Positions 18,707-27,926 of a stretch of 64,000 nt of DNA are shown one piece after another (the stretch's first letter is position 1; every line of letters begins with the position of its first letter). The position numbers and the translations under genes are program-made. This stretch comes from Pseudarthrobacter sp. W1I19 (lineage in GTDB: Bacteria > Actinomycetota > Actinomycetes > Actinomycetales > Micrococcaceae). The DNA lies in assembly GCF_030817835.1 (NCBI RefSeq), contig NZ_JAUSZR010000001.1, forward strand, positions 1,364,001 to 1,428,000, written 5' to 3'. Below the pieces are notes generated by a model. The model saw only the letters and a program-made list of their open reading frames with translations. It was not told the origin of the DNA and did not search any database.

Positions 18707-18828
18707 GGTGCTACCTTTCGTCCTGCTCTGTGATGACCACTGAAATCAGTGAACAGTTGTGTGTTCCGTCTGTCGTTCTCAAGCCGTTGTGGTTCGGCCG
18801 GACAAAGCCAGGGGAGGGTTTCCAGGGA

Positions 18829-20880
18829 CTAGAAGTCTCCGCCGCCGCCGGAGTCCCCACCCCAGCCGCCGCCCATGTCTCCGCCCCCGAAGTCGCCGCC
18901 GCCACCCCAGCCGCCGCCGTCGCCGTGACCGCCGCCCCAGCCGCCACCACCGCCACCATTGAGGATGGAGTTGATCAGGATGCCGCCAAGAATGGCGCCG
19001 CCGAGTCCACCGCCGCCACCTCCGCCGAACATTCCGCCCCGGCCGTAGCCCTGGTTGGCGTAGCCGTCGAAGTGGTCAACGTCAGCCTGGGCCAGCTGGG
19101 CTGCCTGGGCAGCGAGAGCATGTGCCTGCTGCGCGTAGGTCAGGGCGGTAACGGGATCGGTGCGTGCAATGGACAGCGCGTAGTCCAGGTTCCGCTGCGA
19201 CTCGGCCAGCCGGGTGCGGGCCTCGGTTCCCACGCCGCCGCGCCGGGCGGTGATGTAGTCGGAGGTGGCACTGATTTGCGCCTGGGCAGACATGATGGTC
19301 TGCTGCAGTGATGCTTGCGCCCGGCGTGCCTGCTCCTGCTGGTCGCGGATTCCGCTCAGCGCCTGGTCCAGGGACTGGTGGGCGGTCTCCACCCTTTGCA
19401 GGGTAGCGATCGGATCGATCTTCCCGCCCTGGATGTCTGATTTGACCTGGGCCAGCGTCGCTTCGACGCCAGCCACGGGGCCAGCCAGTTCGGGATGGGC
19501 GCCGGACTGGATTATGGCACGTGCCTGGGCAAGGTCCTGCGAGGTGTCCGCCACCGCTGACTCCAGCCCGTTGCGGGCCTCGTCAAGGCTCGACGAGACT
19601 TTGGAGATGGCATCCAGGAGCACGTTCGTCTGGTGGAGGCTCTCCTCGGCTGCCCGGACGGCCACTGCAGCCATGCTTCCTTCACCCTCACCCAGCTTCT
19701 GCTCGGCAGTCGCTGTTGCGTTCTGGACGAAAGCAAGCCGCTCCTTGGCCTGCAGGATGTTGTCCGAGACCTGCGCAAGTGCGCTCTCGGCATACTTGGC
19801 CCGCAGCGCGGTGAGGGACTGCTCCGCGCTGGAGATCTTGGCGTCTGCTTCGCGCGCGCCGGCATTCACTCGTGCCAGGGCCTGCGGTGCGTTCTTCTCC
19901 AGTTCACGCAGGGAATCGAAGTCGGCCTTCTGCTCCTGCAGCGATGCCAGCGCAGCCTCCGAGCGGCGGATGATTTCGCCCAGCCAGGTGCGCTGCTGCT
20001 CTTCAGTATCGGGAATATGATCGTCCAGCTGCTGCTGCAGCTTAAACGACTCCGTCATGTGGGCTTTGGCTTCGTCCAGCGCCTTGGTGAAGTTGCCGAC
20101 GGCGGAATCGCCGTACTGTGCCTGGGCGAACATCAGTTCCTGCTCGCTGGACTTGATGGCGTCGTCCGCTTCGATGAGCAGCGAACCGCTCTTGCGGCGC
20201 AGCTCCTCCACACTGAGGGACGCGAGCGGGTCCACCTGGCCACCCTGCGGGCCGTAGCTTGCGCTGGACGACTGGGCTTCGCCGGCTTTCTTCCGCCGGT
20301 TGCGGAAGTAGAGGTAGGCACCTGCACCACCGGCGGCTACTACGCCGGTCCCCACCAAAACAGCGGCGCCGGCACTTCCATCAGAAGGGACGTTGCCGCT
20401 TCCCCCTCCCGCAGCGTCACCGATCGCGCCTGCAGCGTTAATGGCAGCCTGGGCATAGTTGTCATTTGCCAGCTGGGGCCCGATGGCCTTGCTCTTGATG
20501 TTTTCGACCTGGGCGTTGGTGATCTTGCTGCCGCCCTTGTTCAGGATGTACTGCCGGGTATCGGTAGCCACCGCGAGGATCAGGGCATTCGAACCAAGGT
20601 TTGCCTTTTTGGCCACCTCGTCTGTCCAGGCCTCCCGGTCGGCAGGGTTTTCGAATTTCTTGACGGTGACGACGTGAAGCACCATGGCGTGGTCAGTGCC
20701 CAGCTTCTTGATGGCTTCCTGCACCTCAGCCGTTTTTCCGCCCAGGACCCCGGCTGAATCCACAACCTTGGTTGAGGGATTCAGAGTGACCGGATCCTCC
20801 GCCCAGGCCGCACCGGCGGGTACCGCCAGCAGCCCGGTAAGGCCGATCACGGCGAGAATACGTTTAAACTTTGACCGCAT
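18829..20880 (-). CDS. TPM-domain membrane protein with coiled coils and Gly-rich tail
   Basis: 683-aa secreted/membrane protein. The signal peptide (KRILAVIGLTGLLAVPAGAAWA) is followed by a TPM domain (residues ~35-165, with KKLGTDHAMVLHVVTVKKF). A membrane helix (AAVLVGTGVVAAGGAGAYLYF) precedes a basic stretch (RNRRKKAG), so most of the protein would be cytoplasmic. About 400 residues of Ala/Gln/Glu-rich coiled coil follow, ending in a ~70-residue Gly-rich tail. ATG 20880 is chosen over the longer frame because a signal peptide starts there and AAGGG lies eight bases upstream. The coiled coil could bind PspA, encoded downstream. Confidence 0.82.
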   Translation of the reverse strand: MRSKFKRILAVIGLTGLLAVPAGAAWAEDPVTLNPSTKVVDSAGVLGGKTAEVQEAIKKLGTDHAMVLHVVTVKKFENPADREAWTDEVAKKANLGSNALILAVATDTRQYILNKGGSKITNAQVENIKSKAIGPQLANDNYAQAAINAAGAIGDAAGGGSGNVPSDGSAGAAVLVGTGVVAAGGAGAYLYFRNRRKKAGEAQSSSASYGPQGGQVDPLASLSVEELRRKSGSLLIEADDAIKSSEQELMFAQAQYGDSAVGNFTKALDEAKAHMTESFKLQQQLDDHIPDTEEQQRTWLGEIIRRSEAALASLQEQKADFDSLRELEKNAPQALARVNAGAREADAKISSAEQSLTALRAKYAESALAQVSDNILQAKERLAFVQNATATAEQKLGEGEGSMAAVAVRAAEESLHQTNVLLDAISKVSSSLDEARNGLESAVADTSQDLAQARAIIQSGAHPELAGPVAGVEATLAQVKSDIQGGKIDPIATLQRVETAHQSLDQALSGIRDQQEQARRAQASLQQTIMSAQAQISATSDYITARRGGVGTEARTRLAESQRNLDYALSIARTDPVTALTYAQQAHALAAQAAQLAQADVDHFDGYANQGYGRGGMFGGGGGGGLGGAILGGILINSILNGGGGGGWGGGHGDGGGWGGGGDFGGGDMGGGWGGDSGGGGDF

Positions 20881-21166
20881 GTGCAACCCTTCAGCACGCC
20901 TGACACCGATTCGGGACGAACCGGTCGTCTCAGAATGCAGCAGCGCCCCCACGCATGGTGTAAAGCCGCAGGTCGCTGTGGCAATCATCTTGATTCTATG
21001 GTGCACCCCACAGCCCGTCCATTGAGCTGAATATGCCACCAGCGAAACGATGCAGGGCCAGCGAAATCCAGTCCATGACGGGATTCAGCAAGCTCTCAGC
21101 AAACATCCGAACTTGTTACAGGGAGGGAGTCCATAGTTAATGCAGACGAGGATGAAAGGAAGTCCC

Positions 21167-22828
21167 ATGACTGAGAACCAAACCCCCGGTGACGCTTCCG
21201 GGAACCGCGGTCCGGGCCGGCAGGATCCGTGGCAGCAGCAGTCCGCACAGCCCGGTAACAACCCGGATCTCCAGGACGGTGAGGGCATGGGAGCCTCGAA
21301 CCCCGCGGCGGCCAACGAAGCACCGGGGCATCGTCAGCAGAACACTGAACGGCTTGACCCGGAGAACCCCACCCGGGAACTGCCCGGGGCACGCCCGGCG
21401 TATCCGCAGCGCCAGCCCTATCCGCAGCGCCAGCCGTTCTATGGACAAAGCGCCCCGGACGGCCAAGGCAGCGAGCCGGGCCATGGCCAGTCCCAGGGAT
21501 ATGGCGGACCGCACGACGCTCAAGGCCACTATGGCTACTACGGCCAAGGACAGCACAACAGCCAGCACGCAGCGGCCGGCGCTCCCGTGGGGCTGGCCCC
21601 GAACCCTAAGGACGCCCCGCGCAAGAAGGCATCGTTCGGCGTCGGCACCCTGGTAGCCAGCATCCTCGCCGCCGGCCTGGTGGGCGGGGGAGTGGCCACC
21701 GTTGGCTCCGGAGGACTGTTTGATAATGACGGCTCTACCGCCATCACCAGCAGCAACAGCCAGCCCGGCACGGTCATCGTCAACAACAAGGACAATGTCA
21801 ACGCGATCACCGCAGCTGCCGTAAAGGCCTCGCCCAGCGTGGTGACCATCAGCGCCACGAGCGGCGGCTCCGGGGGCACGGGTTCCGGCATCGTCCTGGA
21901 CGATCAGGGGCACATCCTGACCAATACCCACGTGGTCACGCTGGACGGCCAGACGGCCAATGCGTCCCTCGAAGTCCGGACCAGCGACGGAAAGGTGCTG
22001 AGCGCCAAGCTGGTGGGCACGGACCCGTTGTCCGATCTCGCAGTCATCAAAGTGGACAACATGTCCGGCCTCACGCCAGCCACGCTCGGTGACTCCGGCA
22101 AGCTCAACGTAGGGGATACCGCGATTGCCATCGGTTCCCCCCTGGGCCTCACTGGCACGGTCACGGATGGCATTGTCTCCACGCTGAACAGGACCATCAG
22201 CGTGGCCTCCGCGGCGGCCCCGGAAGAGGGCGACAACGCAGAGGGTGACGACGAAGGCGGATTCCAGTTCGCCCCGCCGGGCGGCGGACAGAGCCAGCAG
22301 ACAACCGGCCAGGGCGAAATTTCCATCAACGTGATCCAGACCGATGCCGCCATCAATCCCGGCAACTCCGGCGGCGCCCTGGTGAACAGCAGCGGTGAGA
22401 TCATCGGGGTCAACGTGGCGATTGCTTCTGCCGGATCAGGGTCTTCGTCCTCGTCCAGCGGCAACATCGGTGTGGGCTTCAGCATCCCCATCAACCATGC
22501 CAAGCGGGTGGCCCAGGAAATCATCGACACGGGCAAGGCCTCGCACGGCCAGCTCGGCGTCAGCGTCAAGAAGAAGGCCGCCTCCAGCGCCGCTTCCGAA
22601 TTCTCGGTGGGAGCGGAGGTCGCCACAGTGGAAGCAAGCTCGGCGGCCGGCAAGGCAGGGATTAAGGTGGGCGACGTCATCACCAAATTCAACGACCTCG
22701 CCATCGGCGAGCCCGAGCAGTTGACGGCCGCGGTCCGGGAACAGCCCGCGGGTTCCAGCGTAAAGATCACCGTGCTGCGCAACGGCGCAGAACAAACCCT
22801 CGACGTCACCCTCGGTACCGCAAGCTAG
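21167..22828 (+). CDS. HtrA-like trypsin-type protease with PDZ domain
   Basis: 553-aa membrane-anchored HtrA/DegP-type quality-control protease. A ~150-residue Pro/Gln/Gly-rich cytoplasmic region precedes one membrane helix (VGTLVASILAAGLVGGGVATV). The protease triad is His255 (LTNTHVV), Asp290 (SDLAVIK) and Ser401 (NPGNSGGAL). The PDZ domain contains AGIKVGDVITKFNDLAI. An acidic, Gly/Gln-rich insert of about 35 residues separates Asp290 from Ser401. ATG 21167 has AAAGGA six bases upstream, better than ATG 21140. It is divergent from the TPM-pspA genes across 286 bases, suggesting a shared envelope-stress role. Confidence 0.92.
   Translation: MTENQTPGDASGNRGPGRQDPWQQQSAQPGNNPDLQDGEGMGASNPAAANEAPGHRQQNTERLDPENPTRELPGARPAYPQRQPYPQRQPFYGQSAPDGQGSEPGHGQSQGYGGPHDAQGHYGYYGQGQHNSQHAAAGAPVGLAPNPKDAPRKKASFGVGTLVASILAAGLVGGGVATVGSGGLFDNDGSTAITSSNSQPGTVIVNNKDNVNAITAAAVKASPSVVTISATSGGSGGTGSGIVLDDQGHILTNTHVVTLDGQTANASLEVRTSDGKVLSAKLVGTDPLSDLAVIKVDNMSGLTPATLGDSGKLNVGDTAIAIGSPLGLTGTVTDGIVSTLNRTISVASAAAPEEGDNAEGDDEGGFQFAPPGGGQSQQTTGQGEISINVIQTDAAINPGNSGGALVNSSGEIIGVNVAIASAGSGSSSSSSGNIGVGFSIPINHAKRVAQEIIDTGKASHGQLGVSVKKKAASSAASEFSVGAEVATVEASSAAGKAGIKVGDVITKFNDLAIGEPEQLTAAVREQPAGSSVKITVLRNGAEQTLDVTLGTAS
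21401..21436 (+). repeat. Two-copy 18-bp tandem repeat in the HtrA N-terminus
   Basis: tatccgcagcgccagcc occurs twice in a row, encoding YPQRQP twice in the disordered cytoplasmic region. Confidence 0.7.
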
Positions 22829-22871
22829 GAGCAGCGCCCGGCACCGGTAAGAGGGTGTGGCGGCACCTTTA

Positions 22872-22929
22872 GGAATGGTCGACGGCGGCGATTCCCACCT
22901 CCGGTGGGGACGCCGCCGTCGACCATTCC
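22872..22929 (+). terminator. Very long, near-perfect hairpin after the HtrA gene
   Basis: A perfect 19-bp stem (22872-22890 with 22911-22929; GGAATGGTCGACGGCGGCG on the left arm) is topped by an inner stem TTCCCACC / GGTGGGGA with a three-base loop and one bulged A. The whole element is about 58 nt, begins 43 bases after the stop and has no T-tract. Most likely an intrinsic terminator. Confidence 0.6.
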
Positions 22930-23097
22930 CGCCGTCGTCGTAAAAGTGCTGACACTGGCGTAATGGAAGAGGGCGGCGCCCAACGTCGATATGGTTAGCT
23001 AGGAGCTACCCGTACGCCGGGCATCCCGCGGCCATGACCTTACCCGGCTGGCTGTCCACAAGCATGGAAGGCTGCTGTCGATACAGTGGAGAAGACA

Positions 23098-23898
23098 TTG
23101 AAGATCATCGTCCTGGTCAAGCATGTACCGGACGCCCAGTTCGACCGTCACCTCACCGGGGAGCGCTACACGACGGACCGTGACGAAAGCATCCTGTCCG
23201 AGCTGGACGAATACGCGCTGGAGGCCGCACTGCAGCTGGCCGAGGCGCGGGGCGGCAGCAAGGCGGGCAACCAGGTCATCGCCCTGAGCATGGGGCCTGC
23301 CGGTGCCGTCAACGCCGTGAAGAAATCCCTTCAGATGGGTGCCACCGAGGGCGTACACCTGACGGACGAGGCGTTGGCGGGCTCGGACGCCGCGGCCACT
23401 TCCCTCGCACTGGCGGCTGCCGTCCAGCGGCTCGGCCAGGACGGACCGGTGGACCTCATCATCACCGGCATGGCCTCCACCGACGGCGAGACCTCCCTGG
23501 TGCCCGCGCAGCTGGCCGAGCGCCTTGGCCTTCCCCAGGTCACGTTCGCGTCCTCCCTGGACGTGGACGGCGGACGGCTGGTGGCACGCCGGGACGCGGA
23601 CACCACCTCTGAAACGGTCGAAGCCCCCCTGCCCGCAGTGGTGTCCGTGACGGACCAGATCAACGAGCCGCGGTACCCCAACTTCAAGGGCATCATCGCC
23701 GCCAAGCGCAAGAGCATCACCACCTTGTCCCTCGCGGACATCGGGGTGGATGCTGCCCAGGTGGGACACTCCGGTTCCTGGACCACCGTGGCCAACGCTG
23801 AAGAGCGGCCGCCGCGCACCGCCGGCACCATCATCACCGACGAAGGCGACGCCGGCATCAAGCTGGTTGACTTCCTGGCCGCCCAGAAGCTGCTCTAA
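23098..23898 (+). CDS. etfB: Electron transfer flavoprotein subunit beta
   Basis: Beta subunit of ETF, which passes electrons from acyl-CoA dehydrogenases to the respiratory chain. The protein opens KIIVLVKHVPD, as family members do, and has the ETF-beta signature region LNEPRYPNFKGI-like (INEPRYPNFKGIIAAKRK). TTG 23098 is chosen because family members start at this residue and GGAG lies seven bases upstream; GTG 23086 in the same frame adds four residues. The length (266 aa) is normal. etfA follows after 14 bases. Confidence 0.93.
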   Translation: MKIIVLVKHVPDAQFDRHLTGERYTTDRDESILSELDEYALEAALQLAEARGGSKAGNQVIALSMGPAGAVNAVKKSLQMGATEGVHLTDEALAGSDAAATSLALAAAVQRLGQDGPVDLIITGMASTDGETSLVPAQLAERLGLPQVTFASSLDVDGGRLVARRDADTTSETVEAPLPAVVSVTDQINEPRYPNFKGIIAAKRKSITTLSLADIGVDAAQVGHSGSWTTVANAEERPPRTAGTIITDEGDAGIKLVDFLAAQKLL

Positions 23899-23912
23899 GA
23901 GGGATCACCGAC

Positions 23913-24866
23913 ATGGCAAAAGTACTCGTTTTTATTGACAACCCCGGCACTGCGCTGAAGAAGAGCAGTCTCGAGCTGCTGACCCTGGCCCGCACCCTCG
24001 GTGAGAGCGTGGTGGCCCTCAACGGCGAACTGCACAGCGACGTCTCCTCCACTTTTGCGGAATACGGCGTCAGCACCATTTTGCGCCCCTCGGCACAGGA
24101 CCTGGACGACTACCTGGTGGCGCCCAAGGCTGCGTACCTCGCGGCGGCGGCGGAGAACACCGGGGCGACTACCGTTCTGCTCGACAACTCACCGGAGGGC
24201 AAGGAAATCGCTGCCCGGCTGGGTATCCGCCTCAACGCCGGCGTCATCACCGATGTTGTGGCCGTGGAAGCGGACGGCACGGCACACAAGTCCGTGCTCG
24301 CCGGTTCCTACAACACAGCCTGCAAGGCCAACACCCCCGTCTCGGTGCTGACGGTCAAGGCCAACAACGTGGTCCCCGAGCCGGCTGCCGCACCCGGCAC
24401 GCCGGAAACCGTCACGGTGGAGGTGCCCGCCGGCAGCACGGCGGCGGCGGCACGGATCACGGCCCGCGAGCAGAAGGTGGCCAGCGGCCGCCCGGACCTT
24501 ACCGACGCCCGCATCGTAGTAGCCGGCGGCCGCGGCGTGGACGGCGACTTCGGCCCCGTGGAGGAGCTCGCCGACGCCCTGGGAGCGGCCGTGGGAGCAT
24601 CACGTGCGGCTACCGACGCCGGCTGGATCAGCCACGATGCCCAGGTGGGCCAGACAGGCAAGACCGTGTCCCCGCAGCTCTACATCTCTGCCGGGATTTC
24701 CGGTGCCATCCAGCAAAAGGCCGGCATGCAGACCGCAAAGGTCATCGTGGCGGTCAACAAGGATGCTGAATCGCCGGTCTTCGAGATTGCGGACTTCGGC
24801 ATCGTCGGGGACCTCTTCGATGTCCTCCCGCAGGCCACGGCCGAGATCAAGAAGCGCAAAGGCTGA
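23913..24866 (+). CDS. etfA: Electron transfer flavoprotein subunit alpha
   Basis: 317-aa ETF alpha subunit, carrying most of the FAD site. The C-terminal FAD domain shows RIVVAGGRGVDGDFG, then GQTGKTVSPQLYISAGISGAIQQKAGM and AVNKDAESPVFEIADFGIVGD, the family signature. Co-transcribed with etfB; the PIG-L gene starts three bases after its stop. Confidence 0.94.
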   Translation: MAKVLVFIDNPGTALKKSSLELLTLARTLGESVVALNGELHSDVSSTFAEYGVSTILRPSAQDLDDYLVAPKAAYLAAAAENTGATTVLLDNSPEGKEIAARLGIRLNAGVITDVVAVEADGTAHKSVLAGSYNTACKANTPVSVLTVKANNVVPEPAAAPGTPETVTVEVPAGSTAAAARITAREQKVASGRPDLTDARIVVAGGRGVDGDFGPVEELADALGAAVGASRAATDAGWISHDAQVGQTGKTVSPQLYISAGISGAIQQKAGMQTAKVIVAVNKDAESPVFEIADFGIVGDLFDVLPQATAEIKKRKG

Positions 24867-24869
24867 TTA

Positions 24870-25649
24870 TTGACTGCCTCCGCCAGCCAGGCACAGAGCC
24901 CGTTCAACCCGGCCACGCACCGGATTGGGCGGGTGCTCTGTTTTGCGGCCCACCCTGACGACATCGACTTCGGCGCTGCCGGCACCATTGCCGCCTGGAC
25001 AGCGGCCGGTGTCCAGGTCAGCTACTGCATCATGACCGACGGCGATGCCGGCGGCTTCGATCCCGCCCACCGGGCCAACATCATCGCCATGCGCGACGCC
25101 GAACAGCGCCGTGCTGCCGAGCTGGTCGGCGTCTCGGACATCCACTACCTCCATCAGCGCGACGGCTACCTCGAACCCTCGCATGAGGTGATGCGCGGGG
25201 TGGTGAAGCTCATCCGCGAACTGCGTCCCGACGTCGTACTGGCCATGCATCCGGAACGGAACTGGCGCCGGATCCAGAAGAGCCATCCGGACCATCTCGC
25301 AGTGGGGGAGGCCGTCACGCGGGCCGTTTACCCTGCGCTGGAAAACCCGTTCGCTTACCCGGAACTCGCCGAAGCCGGGCTGGCGGCGTACAAGCTTCCG
25401 TGGCTATGGCTGTACGCAGGCCCTGAAGAGCGGGAAAACCATTTTGTTGACGTGACGGAGCATGTGGAGGCCAAACTGCAGGCCATCCATGTCCACGTCA
25501 GCCAGCATCCCGACGTCGCGGCCATGGAAGCGGCGGTCCGCCAGGGCATGCACGTCAATGCCGAACGCGCCGGGCTGGCGGCGGGCCGCAGCGCCGAAGC
25601 GTTCCATGTAGTAGCCGTCAATGGGCCGGGAACCATCGCCGGTTTCTGA
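24870..25649 (+). CDS. PIG-L (LmbE) family deacetylase
   Basis: 259-aa zinc-dependent N-deacetylase-like protein. The metal motif AHPDD is in LCFAAHPDDIDFGAAGT, and the third ligand His is probably in SHPDHLAVGEAV. The family includes mycothiol MshB and Mca, but substrate cannot be read from the sequence. TTG 24870 follows the etfA stop by three bases with AAAGG upstream, so it appears to be the third gene of the etf operon, as in several actinobacteria. Confidence 0.82.
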   Translation: MTASASQAQSPFNPATHRIGRVLCFAAHPDDIDFGAAGTIAAWTAAGVQVSYCIMTDGDAGGFDPAHRANIIAMRDAEQRRAAELVGVSDIHYLHQRDGYLEPSHEVMRGVVKLIRELRPDVVLAMHPERNWRRIQKSHPDHLAVGEAVTRAVYPALENPFAYPELAEAGLAAYKLPWLWLYAGPEERENHFVDVTEHVEAKLQAIHVHVSQHPDVAAMEAAVRQGMHVNAERAGLAAGRSAEAFHVVAVNGPGTIAGF

Positions 25650-25661
25650 CCGTCCGCGTAA

Positions 25662-25703
25662 AAACGCCCCGTGACCATCCTTGGGGATGATCACGGGGCG
25701 TTC
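25662..25703. terminator. Bidirectional terminator between the PIG-L and rskA genes
   Basis: Long stem AACGCCCCGTGA / TCACGGGGCGTT, continued by CATCC / GGATG after one mismatch, with A-runs before and T-rich sequence after. It lies between convergent genes. Confidence 0.85.
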
Positions 25704-25727
25704 CTATGTTCAGCGGGGACGATGCTG

Positions 25728-26576
25728 CTACGCGCCGAGCGGGGCGGCGGCCACCGTGGGCAGCGTGGGGGATTTTGATCCGCCGGCAGGCTCAACGGTT
25801 ATTCCGAGCGATGCGGCAGAGGCGATGCCTTCCACTACAGCGGGTTTGGACAAGGCGGCCTCGTCCATCAGGCCCTGGGACACCGGCGCCGACCCGTCCT
25901 TTGGAATCAGCCACATCTGGTAGACCTTGCCTTCGGGAGGGGCAGGAACGCCGTTCATCTTGACCACCAGTGCGTCCTTGGAAGACGAGACCAGAACCGT
26001 TGCGGTTCCACCCGCGGCCACGGGTACTGAGGCTTCGCGGACGTCATCGGCCCGGACCACCTGGTTCAGGGGGTCGTTCTGGTCCGCGATATAGGACCCG
26101 ACGCCGACGCCGCCCAGGGCAATGGCCGCGGCGGCCGCAATGCCCGCCAGCCAGCGGCGGGTTCCGGCCGGACGCCGCCGTTCCTCCCGGCGTTGCCGGG
26201 CCTTGGCGAGCTCGTCGGTGGGACCTTCAGGGACGGGGCCCGCCTGCGCCGGCCCAGGCGACGGCAACTGCGCGGGCAGCTGGGCCGGCAGTTGGGCGAC
26301 GATCCGGTGGAAAAGATCTGCGGGCGGCTCTTCCTCTGCTTTGAACGTGCGGGTAAGGGTTTCCCGGGACTGGCGGACCCGTTCGAAGAATGAAGTCCGT
26401 TCGGCAACAGGAGCGGCTGAAATGTACTCTTCGATCGCGCGGCGTTCATCGTCTGTTACGGCATCGAGGGCGTACAGCTCGGCCAGGTCAATGACGCGGC
26501 CCGACGCGAGGTCAGCTGCGACGGTATCGCCGAAGCCGCCTGAACGGCCGGCTGGTCCATGGTTCATTTCTGTCAT
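25728..26576 (-). CDS. rskA: Anti-sigma-K factor RskA family
   Basis: 282-aa single-pass anti-sigma factor. The cytoplasmic N-terminus (DLAELYALDAVTDDERRAIEEYI) is the anti-sigma helical domain. A Pro/Gln repeat (LPAQLPAQLP) and a basic stretch precede the membrane helix (WLAGIAAAAAIALGGVGVGSYIA). The extracytoplasmic RskA domain includes KVYQMWLIPKDG. ATG 26576 is one base after the sigma gene's stop, so the two are translationally coupled. It should sequester the adjacent sigma factor until regulated proteolysis releases it. Confidence 0.88.
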   Translation of the reverse strand: MTEMNHGPAGRSGGFGDTVAADLASGRVIDLAELYALDAVTDDERRAIEEYISAAPVAERTSFFERVRQSRETLTRTFKAEEEPPADLFHRIVAQLPAQLPAQLPSPGPAQAGPVPEGPTDELAKARQRREERRRPAGTRRWLAGIAAAAAIALGGVGVGSYIADQNDPLNQVVRADDVREASVPVAAGGTATVLVSSSKDALVVKMNGVPAPPEGKVYQMWLIPKDGSAPVSQGLMDEAALSKPAVVEGIASAASLGITVEPAGGSKSPTLPTVAAAPLGA

Positions 26577-26577
26577 T

Positions 26578-27168
26578 TCAACTCACCCCCAAACAGGTCT
26601 TCAAGCGGATCAGTCCATCGCGGATGCGGGACTTTATGGTGGGAACTGCAGCATCCAGCCGCTCGGCGACTTCCCGGTAGGTCAGGCCGCCGTAGTAGGC
26701 AAGGCGCACAGATTCCTGTTGCGTTTCGGTCAGCGTTCCCAGGCACCGCACCACGGCCTCGGCTTCGAGCCTGCTGCCCACTTCGTCCGAAACGGTGTCG
26801 TGGTCGATGTCCTGGGTGCTGGCACCGTAGCGGGCCTCCCGGTCCGTGGCCGACTGCGCGGACCTGACCCTGTCCACGGCACGCCGGTGGGAAATGGTCA
26901 TCAGCCAGGAGAGCGGGCTGCCGGCGGCGGGATCGAATCTGGCGGCGTTTTGCCAAACCTGCAGGAAGACCTCCTGGGTGGTGTCCTCGCTGAGCTCGGC
27001 ATCAATCAGGACCCTGCGCGCCATACCGTAAACACGGCGCGAGGTCAGCCGGTAAAACTCCGCAAAGGCAGCGCGGTCACCCTGGGAAATCTGTCCCAGC
27101 AGGACTGTGAGCCGTTGGCTGAGCTCGGCCGGCGTGTCCGTGACCGCGGGAGCATCGGGAGTATCCAT
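26578..27168 (-). CDS. sigK: ECF RNA polymerase sigma factor, SigK type
   Basis: 196-aa extracytoplasmic-function sigma factor. Region 2 is seen in AFAEFYRLTSRRVYGMARRVL and TTQEVFLQVWQNAARFDP, and region 4 in LTETQQESVRLAYYGGLTYREVAERL with the HTH VPTIKSRIRDGLIRL. It is named from the RskA-type partner immediately downstream. ATG 27168 gives a normal family length; GTG 27171 and TTG 27177 are in frame, and GGAG lies eight bases before the TTG. A small hairpin (27214-27230) lies in the leader. Confidence 0.88.
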   Translation of the reverse strand: MDTPDAPAVTDTPAELSQRLTVLLGQISQGDRAAFAEFYRLTSRRVYGMARRVLIDAELSEDTTQEVFLQVWQNAARFDPAAGSPLSWLMTISHRRAVDRVRSAQSATDREARYGASTQDIDHDTVSDEVGSRLEAEAVVRCLGTLTETQQESVRLAYYGGLTYREVAERLDAAVPTIKSRIRDGLIRLKTCLGVS

Positions 27169-27421
27169 CACTACCAAGCATAAGTCTCCAGGTGGTGAAT
27201 CCTGCTCAGTGCTGCCGGGGATGCCCCGGCTGGTTCTGGAACCTGCCCGGAGAAGTGTCACCTGCCGCTCCTTGATCGCTAATGGACTGTTCTCAGGAGG
27301 GATTCGGCACACGGCCGCGTGCGGATGGGGCAGTGCGGGAAAATGTTTCGGCAGCGTCAGGCCGCGGGGGTTTCGGGGCCCGGGCGGTTGCCGGTGGACT
27401 GCAGCACTGACGGGGCGCTCC

Positions 27422-27892
27422 TTAGATGCGGGCGCCGGCAAAACCCTGCTGCCGCCAGGCCTCGTAGACGGCGATGGAGGCCGCGTTGGCCAGGTTCAGC
27501 GAGCGCAGTGCCGGCAGCATGGGCAGCCGTACGGTGGCGGTCACGTGCGGATCCGTCTTCATTTCCGGCGGCAGGCCCACCGATTCCCGTCCGAACATCA
27601 GGACGTCACCGGGCTGGTAGGCGATGTCCGTATAACTTGCTGCCCCGTCGGAGGTGAAGGCGTAGACACGCTCGGGCTGCAGATGCTGCCAGGCGTCCTC
27701 GATGTTGCGGTGCACGGTGACGACGGCGAGGTCGTGGTAATCCAGGCCCGCGCGGCGGAGCTTCGCGTCTGAGAAGTCGAACCCCAGGGGTTCCACCAGG
27801 TGCAGTTCGGCGCCGGTAATGGCTGCCAGCCTGATGGCGTTTCCGGTATTGCCGGGGATCTCGGGTTCATGGAAGAGGATGCGGAACACCAT
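27422..27892 (-). CDS. trmL: tRNA (cytidine(34)-2'-O)-methyltransferase TrmL
   Basis: 156-aa SPOUT-fold methyltransferase modifying the wobble base of tRNA-Leu. Typical features are FHEPEIPGNTGNAIRLAAITGAELHLVEPLGF at the N-terminus, MFGRESVGLP in the middle and the SAM-knot motif RSLNLANAASIAVYEA at the end. The length is normal. It lies on the same strand as sigK but 253 bases away. Confidence 0.9.
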   Translation of the reverse strand: MVFRILFHEPEIPGNTGNAIRLAAITGAELHLVEPLGFDFSDAKLRRAGLDYHDLAVVTVHRNIEDAWQHLQPERVYAFTSDGAASYTDIAYQPGDVLMFGRESVGLPPEMKTDPHVTATVRLPMLPALRSLNLANAASIAVYEAWRQQGFAGARI

Positions 27893-27926
27893 CCCATCCT
27901 AGTCAACACTGGTCAGTGCATGCGGC

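Noticed and set aside
18829..19040. CRISPR or direct-repeat array in the TPM gene
   Set aside because: The repetitive look comes from Gly codons in the C-terminal tail; there are no regular repeats with unique spacers.
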